64,000 nucleotides of DNA from Aspergillus flavus (lineage: Eukaryota; Ascomycota; Eurotiomycetes; Eurotiales; Aspergillaceae): the NCBI RefSeq assembly GCF_009017415.1, contig NC_092405.1, forward strand, positions 4,746,202-4,810,201. The letters are read 5' to 3'. Positions 1 to 11,222 of this stretch are shown here, piece by piece. Both the position numbers and the translations under genes were made by a program. The notes beneath the pieces were generated by a model. The model was not told the DNA's origin, did no database searches, and saw only the letters and a list, made by a program, of their open reading frames with translations. Each line of letters starts with the position of its first letter. Position 1 is the first letter of the stretch.

Positions 1-263
1 ACCCAGCCCGATCTGCGTCTTCATCATGAGAACCACCGTTCCGAAAAAGCCGACCTAGTGTCTCGTTAGTCCTGCATACTGGCTGCCATAGCATCTGCCA
101 CCGGCGAGAATGTACGTACATTCCGGTAGTTCGGCCCTTCATCCGTGATTTCTCCAAACACGGCATCGTAGGTAACATCGTCGACGATTTCACCTTTCTC
201 GAGGTAAAGGGCGTTGGGATCCTCAATCGGTTTCTCTTTCGTCTGTATTGAAGATGGATCCAT
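1..263 (-). CDS. Amino-acid transporter (Aa_trans family), 5' part only
   Basis: The gene runs off the left edge. The start is taken at the ATG at 263, which gives MDPSSIQT; an in-frame upstream extension to 347 has no ATG-like context. Exon 1 (263–120) ends in GPNYRN. A 65-nt intron (119–55, donor GTACGT, acceptor TAG) follows, and exon 2 (54–1) reads VGFFGTVVLMMKTQIGLG, the first membrane segment. The joined string GPNYRNVGFFGTVVLMMKTQ is the hallmark start of fungal Aa_trans (AVT/Mtr-like) amino-acid permeases, in which a hydrophilic acidic N-terminus precedes about eleven membrane helices. Only about the first 75 residues are visible, so substrate and integrity cannot be judged. The family call is strong because the motif spans the splice junction in frame. 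Confidence 0.8.
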
Positions 264-2204
264 GATGAAGGCGAGGAAATGCAAATTGCCAGGGGTGATG
301 ATATTAGGGTAAAGGGAAGCTCGCGACCCCGGGACTTTATATACCAACGTTTTCGGAAACGCTTCTGGGGGAACCGTACGTCATTGATTTAATCGAATTT
401 CCAGAAAATCAATAAATAAGTCACGAAACGTTCCGAACCGACCGACTCCATTTTTCTTTCCCCAGGTCGACTAGCCTTTTTTTGGGGATGCCCGATGCGG
501 AGACTGGAGAGGGCATTGCCCAGTGGCAGTGGCAAGTTAGGGCAAACCAGCCTCAGACAACAAGCGGTGCGGGGTTAACCGCTGCATCTGTTTCCTTCTT
601 TGGGAAACTGAGGCTGTGATAGAGTCTCATTCGATCGTCTCCCATCTTGACCCGCTAAGATGCAAACGGCAAATTTGATGAGACCCACGAGTTGGAACGG
701 CCACAGGCCAATCAGGTGACTCCACCGGATCGCTTGGATCCGCTTTTTGATGCCGGGCTAATTTGAACCTTCGACTAGGCTCCAGTGGCAGACAAAGATT
801 GAGAGAGAGATAAGAGAGATAATAGAGATAAGAGAGACAGAGAGGGAAAGGAACAAGAAATAAACAAGCAAAAAAGCCGCATTCAAAAAGTGTATCAACG
901 TGGTTGCCTCACTCAATATCGCCGATCCCTAAGGTCTTTAATACAGATCACCGGAGACTGATACCGTTAGAGGATTTTTACACGAACCTCTGGGCTTGGG
1001 CAATGACATAGTCTAAGGCCGTCCTGAGAGACTCATCCCATATCTCACGACATCCGTTCAGGAATGGAACTCTAATGTCACCCTAATGCAACCTAAGTGG
1101 TCCCTCCCAATGAAAGTCCTCGCCCCTGAATGTAATCAAATTCCTAGCGTTGTGATATGCGGAGGAAGACTTGAGACATTTTTCTTGAGGTAAAAAATAG
1201 GTTTCGCTCACCGAGACGAGGCAACGAAACACTCTCTTCCCTGATGGTGGCGCGTTGAAAACTTTTCCATCGGCGAAGACCAGGTTGAGAAGTGGAGGAT
1301 TGGAGGCACAGAGGGCGGGAGAGTTTCGTAACGTTTCCGTCGGAAAACCTAGATTAGGCTATCGGCCTGAGATCAGTCCCCTTCACTCAGTGTATCTCGC
1401 GATTTACGGAACCTCACGGCTAGTGGAAGTGTTGATCTGTTACCGTCGTGCGTCTCTAGTTCCACTGTCCTCGACCTATCTTGTCGCAGGAAACTGGGTC
1501 CATAGGAGAGATCCACTGTAGAAGGACCATCTAACTACGTTGGGGATTAATTACGTCGCCAAGAGAATTATCGGCGAGGTGGTAAGTCTCTATCTCGGAG
1601 CTATCACGAAAGGACGATACCGGCTGCGGGCAAACCGAGTGGCGGCGCTGACGACTTGGCATTTGCGGCCCGTGTTCGTCGTGCCCTAAGTTCTAAGCTC
1701 AGTAAGGGCCTCTGCCGGACTCTCACCGGTACCAAGTGAGGCTTCGTAAAGGGCCTGAAATGAATGGATCTGGCAAGATTTTCATTGGTTATGGCGGTAC
1801 CAATCCTAATTCACCCAACACAATGCGTAAGTCCTCCACATTGTTTGTCTCCCCATATTGTGGGGGACGGGAGCTTATTGGAATCGGTGGAAGTCCAACC
1901 AAATCGTTCATCTGGAGCAGTGGATCCTCCTCGACGAATCCGAGCAACTTGACACGTCGTCTAGTTAGTCCACGAGAACCCCCCACATCGACATGATTCA
2001 TGGGCTTTCATTGCTCCCCGCATTTTCATCTAGTGCCAGATGAAATCCGTGGATGTCCATGCAGTTCCCCCCTCCCCTCAAACAAGATACATGAACGCAC
2101 GCTCGCTGCGAAACCCATACGTCTTTCCACACAAGAATTTTGACAGATCCAAGTTCTTTGCCTCAGTCATCAGATGCACCGGCGTATAATGCGAACGTTA
2201 TTCC
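264..2204. other. Intergenic, no supported gene
   Basis: About 1.9 kb separates the permease and the 7-TM gene. Two modest ORFs on the + strand (1255–1521 and 1736–1996) show no recognisable motif, and their overlapping minus-strand frames are equally unremarkable. A purine-rich GAGA/GATAA stretch lies at about 797–852. The region probably holds the permease promoter and the promoter of the 7-TM gene. Confidence 0.5.
797..852. repeat. GA-rich low-complexity tract
   Basis: A purine-only or nearly purine-only run made of degenerate GAGA, GATAA and GAGAC units. It looks like a simple-sequence expansion about 540 bases upstream of the permease start. Confidence 0.7.
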
Positions 2205-3152
2205 ATGGACACAACCTCGAACGAGGCTGCCATACGGCTAGAACCATTAGGTGGACGAGGCACCTTCACCATCAAAACCACCAGCGTGGTCTTTCTCGCA
2301 ATCGCTCTATACAACGCGGTTGAGCTTCTGATCCTGATCCTGGCGAACTTCCATCATCATCATGGCATCTATTTCTGGTCGATGCTCTTATCAACCGCCG
2401 TGGGGGTCATACCCTTCTCGATAGGTGCCATCATTGACCTCTACAACCTGAGCCCATTATGGGTGATCCTCGTCATGATCGACCTGGGGTGGATCTTCAT
2501 GGTCGGCGGGCAAAGCGTCGTCCTCTACTCCCGGCTACATCTCGTGTCGCGGAATGATCGTGTTCTCCGCTACCTCCGCTATATTATCATCATTGATACC
2601 ATTCTCCTCGCCACGCCGATGTCCATCATTTACTTCGCCACTGCCTATTCGAAACCGACAGTATGGGCTAGGGCCTTCTACATCATGGAGGTCATCCAGG
2701 TCATCTGGTTCTCCGTCCAGGAATGCGTCATCTCCACCTTCTGGATCGTCGAAACCGCTAAGCTGATTAGGCTCCGCCCGGGATACGACCGCCATCGCAA
2801 CCGAACTATGTACGAGATCCTGGCGATGAATCTCGCTGTTATTTCGATGGATATTGCGCTCTTGGTGCTACAGTTTTCGGGTTATTACTACGTCCAGGTG
2901 CCTGTGAAGGCAACCGTATACAGTATAAAGTTGAAATTGGAATTTGCAGTCTTGGGAAAGCTTGTATATCTCGCAACTCACCGGGTTGACTCCATGGGGC
3001 TCGAAATATCTCCAGTCATGGCTCCCGTTGATGTGGCTCCGAGTACCTCTCCGTCCAGCGGAGCTTCTAAATTACACCAGTCAATGAAAGATTCATTTGG
3101 GCTCTGGAAGCCCACACAAACGCACAACGCGGCGAGCGAAGGGCTGATGTGA
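2205..3152 (+). CDS. Seven-transmembrane fungal protein (DUF7703-like)
   Basis: A single uninterrupted exon encodes 315 aa. Seven hydrophobic segments can be picked out, roughly at residues 28–48, 57–77, 85–108, 125–147, 158–185, 205–226 and 240–260. A charged loop (RLRPGYDRHRNR) precedes the sixth segment, and a Ser/Thr-rich hydrophilic tail follows. The layout, with an N-terminal tail, seven helices and the YNAVELLILI opening helix, resembles the DUF7703/PTH11-like fungal plasma-membrane proteins often described as GPCR-like. No ligand is known. The cluster of four histidines after the first helix would sit in a loop at the membrane edge. There is no signal peptide; helix 1 probably acts as the membrane anchor. 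The family call is from memory of pattern; the 7-TM layout is seen directly. Confidence 0.75.
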   Translation: MDTTSNEAAIRLEPLGGRGTFTIKTTSVVFLAIALYNAVELLILILANFHHHHGIYFWSMLLSTAVGVIPFSIGAIIDLYNLSPLWVILVMIDLGWIFMVGGQSVVLYSRLHLVSRNDRVLRYLRYIIIIDTILLATPMSIIYFATAYSKPTVWARAFYIMEVIQVIWFSVQECVISTFWIVETAKLIRLRPGYDRHRNRTMYEILAMNLAVISMDIALLVLQFSGYYYVQVPVKATVYSIKLKLEFAVLGKLVYLATHRVDSMGLEISPVMAPVDVAPSTSPSSGASKLHQSMKDSFGLWKPTQTHNAASEGLM

Positions 3153-5607
3153 TTTTACCTGGAGTCGGCTGGGGCGCCCACTCTGTTATCTAGCGCTTGC
3201 CTGTGTCACACCGCGTTGTTCCTTGTACATATGCATGTATTAAATATATGACTAATGACCTTTGGTACTTCAAATACTCGCTTTAGTTGCCTGAATCGGA
3301 AGGGCTCCTTGTTTTAACTCAACCTCTCCTAGGGGAACCGTTAAATATAATGTACTTATACAAATGTTCAATTCCCTGGCATTGGCCGGTACAATGAGCG
3401 TTAAAGCTGTTCCGGCCTCTGCCAGTATTGAATGTATTATTGTTATGCAAATAGAAGTAGGCGCATAAAGCTATCGTCAATACTTTGAATGGTCTTATGA
3501 GATAAAGGGTCATCCTTCCATTTGTCATATGGCCAAATACTAAAAGTTATTGTCCACCTTGACTGAAGATTGAATCACAGGCACACAATGGCCAACTGCT
3601 GACACGCCCTAAACGTTACTTTGGAACGCCCGATCCTCCCGGGGCAAAACCCACAAGTACCTGATGCCTATGCGGATGGGATATCTGCACAGATACCCTC
3701 TCCTCATGTATGTGTATAACATACCAGATCACCACAACAGTCGTCCGACAACTTGCAAGCGCCAAACTCTACGATCGTGTTAGCCTTCTCTCTCCTACAT
3801 GCTGATATGATAGGAGACAATAACATACACTGTTGATAGTCACGTTCAACCAAACCTGCAGGATGGGTGATGGCAGCGGCGCTGGCCAGAGCGGTGAGGG
3901 CAGCGATAAGGGGATTTCATTCTGTCTCGCGTTTCGTGGTGTTGTGATGTGATGATGTTGTTGATAAATATCAAGCGATTGTGTTCCTTGGATGTTTTGA
4001 TGAATCTGATGATAGTAATGATAGCTCAAAAGAAGAGCATATATATATCTCCCACATTTAATCGTTCCTCACACCAACACCAATCTGCCACCACCGGGGT
4101 ACATCCTATCGCTCCTTCCCATTCTACCAACACGTTCGAGATCAGCAAGTTGATGTCATAACTCCTGTTGTAGCATTGTGGCGATAAGGCCTTGGAACGT
4201 CTGGCCTTTAATGCGGACTTGCTCGGCTTACTGTATATGTTGACACTGACAGGCTATTGGGATGAGGTTGTGATATTACCGGGCTTAATATTGAAGCCGA
4301 GGTACTCTGGTGAGGTGAAGCTCAAATTGTACTATTCTCTCGGATTCTGTTTGGCTCGTTCGTCTATTGACAGAAGAGCGGTTGGGTAATATGGCTCAGT
4401 TATTGGTCCTCGAACAAGGCTGTGAGGCTGATGCGACAATGGCAGATCCGTCAAAGTCTTACCTGCCAGTGCACCTGGTACGTTGATCTCAAGATGACTG
4501 GAGTACAACGCGCACTCTTGCAGGACTTCTGCTAACCGTCAGAGAGTCACAACATTACGTGTCATGGCAAGTAGAGACATGTCTATCACACGTCCCCCAT
4601 CCACGTTTAGGAAATTTGACCCTTCTCGATGCTATTCACATGAGAGTCTGTTCCATCAATTTTCAGCTGCCAAGAAGGAAGATCATCTTGGCGGCTAGTC
4701 ACATCACAAAGAGCCTGCCTGCAACCTATGTCTCTAATTCGTTGCGCTGAACGACTCTATTGCTTAGCTGTGCTTAACTTCACTACCATCAGCGCCGTAT
4801 GGGCCAACGCGATGAGCCTGTGTCATATGTCTATGTGCTATCAGGTATAGGTACTACTCACACCGATATGATTAGTGCGTGGGCAAGTTGAATTCTTCTA
4901 ATGCAGTAATAACACAGCAACAGAATTATCCATCCAATTACAGTGCACCATCATAAGGTAAGCATGCTACGGGACGCTCGGCATAGAAAGGTCAAGGTCA
5001 GCCGATGAGGATGGCTCAATCAAACGCTGATCCTCTTGCTCAAAAAAAAAAAAAAAAGTTACCATCGCTATCCCGACGGTGCTGAACACGTCGAAGATAT
5101 GAATAGCTAGCTGTGTATCACAGTCGCGTGCTTGAGAACTACATATATACCGTGTGCGATGTAAAAAGCAGAGGCACCCGAAATTACACGGTACTTCTGA
5201 TTATCAGTTTAGTCTGGAATCCCGAAGGCCAACCAAGACTTTCCCAAATCGTGCAGACTTATGTCAGACCTGCCCCGTAGCGTTGTTGTACGAACCCTAC
5301 CACTAGCATATGCAATCTACTGGAGCTGGATAGCCAAAAGAAAGTGAGTCAGGCTTAGAACAAGGATGTCCAGATCTGCCTGTATGTTTTGGGTCCGTCA
5401 TCGACAATGTTTAGATATGGAGTACTTACGCTCACACGGAGTGTAAAAACGGTGACATATCCCCCTCGCATCGGACTGTATACGTCAGTATAAGAAACTG
5501 CAACGGTAGAATAATCGCCAAATGTTCACACAATGGCTATCAGAGATAAGAATTATAATATATTATCGAATCAACGTGATCTAAACTAGGGTTCATAAGG
5601 TTTTGTA
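3153..5607. other. Intergenic, no supported gene
   Basis: About 2.4 kb with only short, motif-free ORFs on both strands. A homopolymer of 16 adenines lies at 5042–5057. Nothing here could be assembled into a multi-exon gene with consistent splice phase. Confidence 0.5.
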
Positions 5608-6983
5608 TCATCTCCGATGCTTGATACCAACGCTTGATGTGATGTCTCCCTTCGCCGCACTCCGTTCCCTAATGTCATCCAGTACCGATTGGAGACCGGA
5701 ACTGTTGTCGTGAAGTATCCCTTGTACCGAGTTGATCAGCAAATCATTGACTGGTACCTTCGCCGAAAGGACCAAATCACGCATGACCTCAGTGTAATAT
5801 GGGATCATGACGCCATCATATTCCACCTCTCGCGTGACAGCATCGAGGCTGAGATACCCGCTCCGTAAAGAGTCTCTTTGCGCCTGTAGCAGAGGCAGGA
5901 GATTCTCTGTAACTGTGTGCATATCTACCACTCCCTCGAGTGGTGTCGAGTGGTTGCCGGGTCGCAACGTCAGATTGTTGATAGTTGCATTCCCTATTGT
6001 GAGATCCTTGCTTTTCAAGTCCATGGTTATGGTTCCCTACTGTTTCATTAGCCACTATTTAATAACCCAACCGGGTGAGTACATACGATTTCTATGGTCA
6101 TGACGGATGGATTAGGCAATGTCGCATTTGCAACCAGATTCACACCGTCATCTCGCGGCGGGAAAAGCATTTTGGGATCTTCGATCGAGAATCCAGCGAA
6201 CGAATTGAGAGCTGCAATCTTAGCTCCTACGCTCACTATTTTACATTTCTGTCTTTTTGGCTTCTGGGCCCACACTTACTGTTTTGAGGGAGGTCCTTCT
6301 TCAACGAGATGTGACTCTTCAGCTTTCCCAAGTATATGTTGGTGGTTCCAAACGCAGACAACGGGGCATGTGGCTCGAACACCACACTGCGAATGTAATG
6401 TTTCCATGGGTCAGGATTTATCGGGCTTGGCTGGTTCTGGACTCCAATACTCGCGTTCCCATGTATGACTATAGCATCGTTATAGACCTTCAAATACGTG
6501 CTATTTCCCGGCTGATCATTGTTGAATAGGTGGAGAACATTTGGGTCAAGACGTACAGGGACGTTGACGCCAAGCCTAAGTGCAGTTTGGATGCTGAGCA
6601 AAACAGATTCTGGCCGGGGTTGCATGACCTTAGCTTCCACGAGGACGAGAGATGCGTCGTCGATTACTCGCTGGGAGATCGCCTGGATGATGACGGTAAA
6701 GCTGGACCTATTAGCTATGACTTGGTGGCTGAATATATGGGTGTGAGACATACAACAGTGGTAGGAAAATTGCCAGAAAGATAATGGCACCGATAAGGTA
6801 ACAGCACCAAAATCGGATCCAATGCCGACGTATCTTTCCGTTCCCCTTCAGCGTGCTGCTCTCTGTCAGCTCCACATGTGCGACTTGGGATCCGTCTCCA
6901 TGCTGCTGCTCTAGAGGTCCTCGATACGCTCCCAGGGCGTACTTTCCAGCCTTGGTGGTGAGATACGACGGTGTATCAGCCAT
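5608..6983 (-). CDS. DUF3712 single-pass membrane protein
   Basis: Four exons (6983–6754, 6707–6280, 6211–6087, 6036–5608) joined by introns of 46, 68 and 50 nt give 403 aa with exact phase. The N-terminal ~55 residues are cytosolic and end in KIRRHWIRFW. A membrane segment (CCYLIGAIIFLAIFLPLL) follows, then a long extracytoplasmic beta-rich part with several NxS/T sites (for example NRS, NST, NAT, NNS). This organisation matches fungal DUF3712 proteins, whose outer domain is related to AsmA/LEA-type lipid-handling folds. Function is unknown; location in the plasma membrane or endomembrane facing outward is inferred from the topology. All three splice pairs have good GT–AG ends (GTATGT, GTAAGT, GTATGT). 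Confidence 0.85.
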
Positions 6984-7162
6984 GGCCTTGCTTCCTAATA
7001 CTGTGGCGTGTTCCAGGCATTAGGGAACATGGTGGTTGGCATATATGTATAGGTGAGTGGACTCGAGTTCTTCTAGTATCCACATAACTAGCTTGAGTAA
7101 AAGATTTGCTGATGAGCCATGCATGTGATATCTGTCCATTTCGTACCCTCGAAAGCATCACA

Positions 7163-7471
7163 TCATTGCGTGAGGTGATAAATAATCAAAAATGTACCCA
7201 GAGGGAGCTCCAACAAATCCAGAACAATATAAGCTAAAATCCAGAATGGGAAAGTGATCAACCCCGGGTTTTTTGATGCTCCGTGGTGATCGGCATAGGC
7301 TTCACAGAAACGGTAGGCATTGCGAGTCGGTTCCCGAAATTGGGATCCACTTAAGCAGTTCAACATCATGTTCGTCGCCCTCCTGTACATACAATATGTT
7401 TGTGATTCAATTACTGGTGGTCTCAGATTACATGTGCGACGTGGGTTGTGAGCTTACACAAATGAACCCAT
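7163..7471 (-). CDS. Possible small membrane protein (77 aa)
   Basis: A two-exon model: ATG at 7471, a 14-nt first exon (7471–7458), a 75-nt intron with GTAAGC donor and TACAG acceptor, and a second exon (7382–7163). It gives 77 aa ending in one clear membrane segment (ITFPFWILAYIVLDLLELPL). A TATA-like stretch (TATAAAT) lies about 25 bases upstream of the ATG. It is on the same strand as and just upstream of the DUF3712 gene. No homology is recognised, and the tiny first exon makes this a tentative model. It could also be the remnant of a longer membrane protein. Confidence 0.35.
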
Positions 7472-9516
7472 GCAAGAGCCTGCGATTTATATACGCTCAC
7501 AGAAAATTAACCACCCAGAGCGGTCGTGGAACGGGAATCAAGGTCATGTAAATTGCCATCATACCACCACCTTCTGGCAGATTGTTATCACGTTGAGGGT
7601 TGTGGTAGCCAGCCCTGTGCAATGTATTATCCCAGCACGTTGCATACAACTTCTCCCCGTTCTAAGAGGACTAAAGATACGGACTACGGCCGTAAAGTGC
7701 GTATCGTATCTCCTCCGAGCGATCAACATCGCTACGATAGCGGAAAGGATAGTAAAGAGCAGGCTGCAACAGACAATTTATGTCGCTTCAACGGTTAAGC
7801 TCCTAAAACACTGGAAGGTAAACATCGCGAGAACTCTAATAAACGTTAGCCTTGGCATAGGCAAGTCACTATGTGAGGATTACAAGCTGGGTCAAACGTA
7901 TGGCTACAAACCGGACTCTCTCGATATTTAGTCAAAATTAACAGACTGAGGCTAAAGCTGATTGGGGAATCCATAAATATGCCCCTGCGCAACTCACCTC
8001 AGCTTCCAGCATCAGCGATGTGCTGATACTTTGCCCAGTTTTGTCTGCATTATCTTTCTTTCATGGTTCCAATTCAACCAGGCGTTTCTTTGCTTTCTTT
8101 TCCCCCGCACGACCCGGAGCTTCGATTAGAGGAGAAGCCCACAGGGTGTGACTTACACCTACGTTGCCTATACTGCCACAGTCAGTTCTATAGTCGTCGA
8201 AAAGACGCGCGATTCGATTGTTCGTCTTTGGAAAGTACGTACGGCGGCCCCCTGAGATTACATATCACCTAATCGGTACCTTAACGCTGAGCTCTACCGC
8301 ACACAGAACTGGAATATATCATATCCTGGTGTAGGCTAATACTCTTGATGCTAATAGGCGTTAAGGGCGGAGTGTTCGACCGGTAATGAAGGGGTACTAC
8401 CAACGTGAACTGCTGTCCTGTCGACACGCGCATTAGGTGGCTGTGTCGCCAAACGGTGTCTCGTATCCAAGCGCTCATATACCTTTCTATCCTTGGGCTT
8501 TTTATCACACCACGGCCTCACAGCATCAAACCAAAGCCAATTCGCCAGATGGACTTGTTCAGATATTCAAGCTTAGCCGCAAGATGATCAAGTTTGCAAC
8601 ACCCACGATGAACGAGGTTCATACCAGCGAAATAGGCGGTTTTCTCCTGGTTGAGGAAGTACAGTCGAGTCTCTCTTTCTCTTCCTGTGTGGTGATCAAC
8701 GCTCTCCGTAAGCAGCTGAACACGGTGTGCTCTCGAACACATGAACACTACCAAGCTTTCGCCGATATTGTTGTTTACAAAAGTTATATGCGGAGCTAGA
8801 CGGCACGGGACATGGTTTCAAAGGCTGTCAAGTGGATTTGCGACATACTGGAGACATTTATTGCCTTGGTCCCGACCTCGAATCCTTTTGCATTGGCGAT
8901 TATAGTACACTATTGCGTTGTCCTACACCGGCTGAGAAAGTGCTGGTGGATTGCATCATGGGGGAAGCGGTGATGAATGTCATTGTAGTGGCTTTGTTCT
9001 GTAGCCTGGGCTCTTGATACGGTGAATGAACAATATTGGGTGAGGCAAGGAACATACAGGTTCCCTTTCATATCCGTGAGCGCAGCCGATTTGATATACA
9101 TTATTAGGGATGCGGAAATATTTGCACTCGCCCGTCCATAATATACAAAATGTGTTGCCCAACTCTACCCACCTCCATGTGTGTTTGAACACTTACTATG
9201 ACAAGGCCCACCGTTTCACCCACACTTGACCAGGCGACCTGAAAATATCGAGAACAGCAGATGCAGTTCTACGTGGTTGATACTACAAACTCACCAAAAC
9301 ATGTTCTTGGCACTTGTGGAATTGAGCGAGCTCCACGCAAAAGCAGTGTTGGGCCCACCTGTGCAACTCTGGAGCTGATGTCGAGAAACACAACCTCCTT
9401 AGGATTGATGGAATCTGACCTTGCAGTGCTCAATGCACTTCCAGTAAACTGCTCAATACGTTAAGCGCTTGCTCCTTCGCAATATCACTTCCCTACCTCT
9501 TGCCAGGAATATCATA
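7472..9516. other. Intergenic or decayed, no supported gene
   Basis: Two kilobases with several ORFs of 60–150 codons on both strands (for example + strand 8437–8799). None shows a recognisable motif, membrane pattern or consistent splicing. They are more likely chance frames or remnants than genes. Confidence 0.4.
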
Positions 9517-11222
9517 CTAGAGACAGCTACCCAACTGCTCCCTTGCAGTCACTGTAACCCACATGTCACTTACAGCAAAAAGGCCGTTGACATTTTTTCT
9601 ACGCCATGGTTGTTCTGGATTGGCAAGAGCCCAATCAAAGTTACGCAGCGCCTTCCAGCACAGTCAGTATGTCAAGGCCAACTATGGTCAGGAGAGGGAG
9701 CTCATCATGTACCTCGAAAATCGTCTTGCCGATTTCAATTAACGCCACCGTCTGACCGAGACACTTCCAGCGACCGTAACCAAATATAAGATCATTGACT
9801 CTCGTCATGTTCGCCAGATGATCTTTGTCGTCATTCAGCCATCGTTCCGGCCTGAAGACTTCCGCGTCTTCCCCATAGGTGGCTTTGTTGAGATGCATGC
9901 CCAACGCAGAATACCCAATCCAAGTACCTCCTGGGATTTGAACAGATTCCCCATCCACGATCACTTCGTCGCCTTCAGGTGGTACGTCTCTCGCGAAAAT
10001 GTTGACGACCGGTACAAAGATCCGCAATCCTTCCCTGATTACCGCCTGCAGGTACTCGAGTCGTCGTAGTTGGGCGTCAGAAATGATACCGGTCGAAGGC
10101 GCTCTGCCATCTTGAACCGCACCATCTATCTCAGCCTGCAGCTTCTTGTACACTCGCGGATTTGACAGTAGACAAAGTAGAATACCGCGGATCCCCGACG
10201 CCGTGGTGTCGGATCCGGCCAGAACCTGCTCAAACGCCTCCATCCATAGTTCGTTGCCGATTAGCCCATGTCTGATAAACGAAGCCAGCATATCGCTCCG
10301 CGCATTGGTCGGACTCTGTAGTCGCTTCGCCACCATCTGCCCGGTCGTGGCCATCATCTTCCCAAAGCCCTTCAGATCATCCGTGGATGGCCCGAGAAGC
10401 CTCCCGACCCACTCAATCTGCATGATCCAGTGTAGACCTGTGCCCATCAGAAAGTTCGACACCCAGAGTCCTTCTTCTCCAGATTTGATGTAGTCATTGA
10501 CATCCTTATCGGCCTTGAGCATGCCAAAGCTGTTTCCTAGGCCGACCGTGCTGATCACGTCCAATGTCAAGTATTGTACTTTCTTCGCAAGGTCCATTGG
10601 CTTCAGACAGTCTTCCGTGGACAGGTATCGGTTGCGAATGAGATCTAGAAAGTCCAGCACACGCAAGTCGATGTCCGATTCTAGCGACAGATTTTCTTTT
10701 CCGGAGTACTATAGAGGAATCAGCGGTTGGAACAAGCTACCTTCTGGGGGGAGACAGACTCCCATTAACATCTGCTTTCGCCTCCGGTCATGCCTCTCGT
10801 TATTCGTCTCACTGAAAACATGATCTTCGCCTGGCTTGAACCGAGCCGCATGGTAATACCAGTCGGACCGTTTATATGGAGACCGGACCGCGTTGATATG
10901 AGCCCATAACTCTGGCGATGAGGTAATGAGTGCATTAGGGCCTATCCGGACAATGGAACCTACAGAATCCTATCAGACGGGAATGTCGGCCCACGTGATC
11001 ATGATATTACGCACCGTACTGGTCCGTCATTTCTTTATACCATCTTTCGCACCGCAAACTGAGCACGGCCTTGGTGTGCAGAAAATGGGAGAAACCACAG
11101 CTAAGTGGGCCCTTGAACTTCCGGAGACGATAGTACGCTTGGAACTTTTTCAAGAAGTAGAGGATGAAAAGACTGCCGACGACCAACCAGCGGGTCTCTA
11201 AGACCAGCTCGACTAACCCCAT
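9517..11222 (-). CDS. Cytochrome P450 monooxygenase (pisatin-demethylase-like type)
   Basis: Four exons (11222–11015, 10959–10760, 10708–9713, 9651–9517), with introns of 55, 51 and 61 nt, encode 512 aa, the usual size. An N-terminal anchor (WLVVGSLFILYFL) is followed by the K/R-rich hinge RLRKFKGP. Family landmarks are the I-helix oxygen-binding AGSDTT (residues about 300–305), the K-helix EGLR (362–365), FRPERW (421–426) and the heme-ligand loop FGYGRWKCLG with Cys about 452. The heme loop has Trp where Arg is usual, a variant common in this fungal group. The start at 11222 places the anchor at the N-terminus; an in-frame ATG at 11324 would add 34 residues. It is an ER-bound monooxygenase needing a P450 reductase. 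The substrate is unknown; the nearby enzyme block suggests secondary metabolism. Confidence 0.9.

Noticed and set aside
1736..2001. Overlapping 60–86-codon frames on both strands
   Set aside because: They are mutual shadows of the same bases with no domain or conserved pattern.
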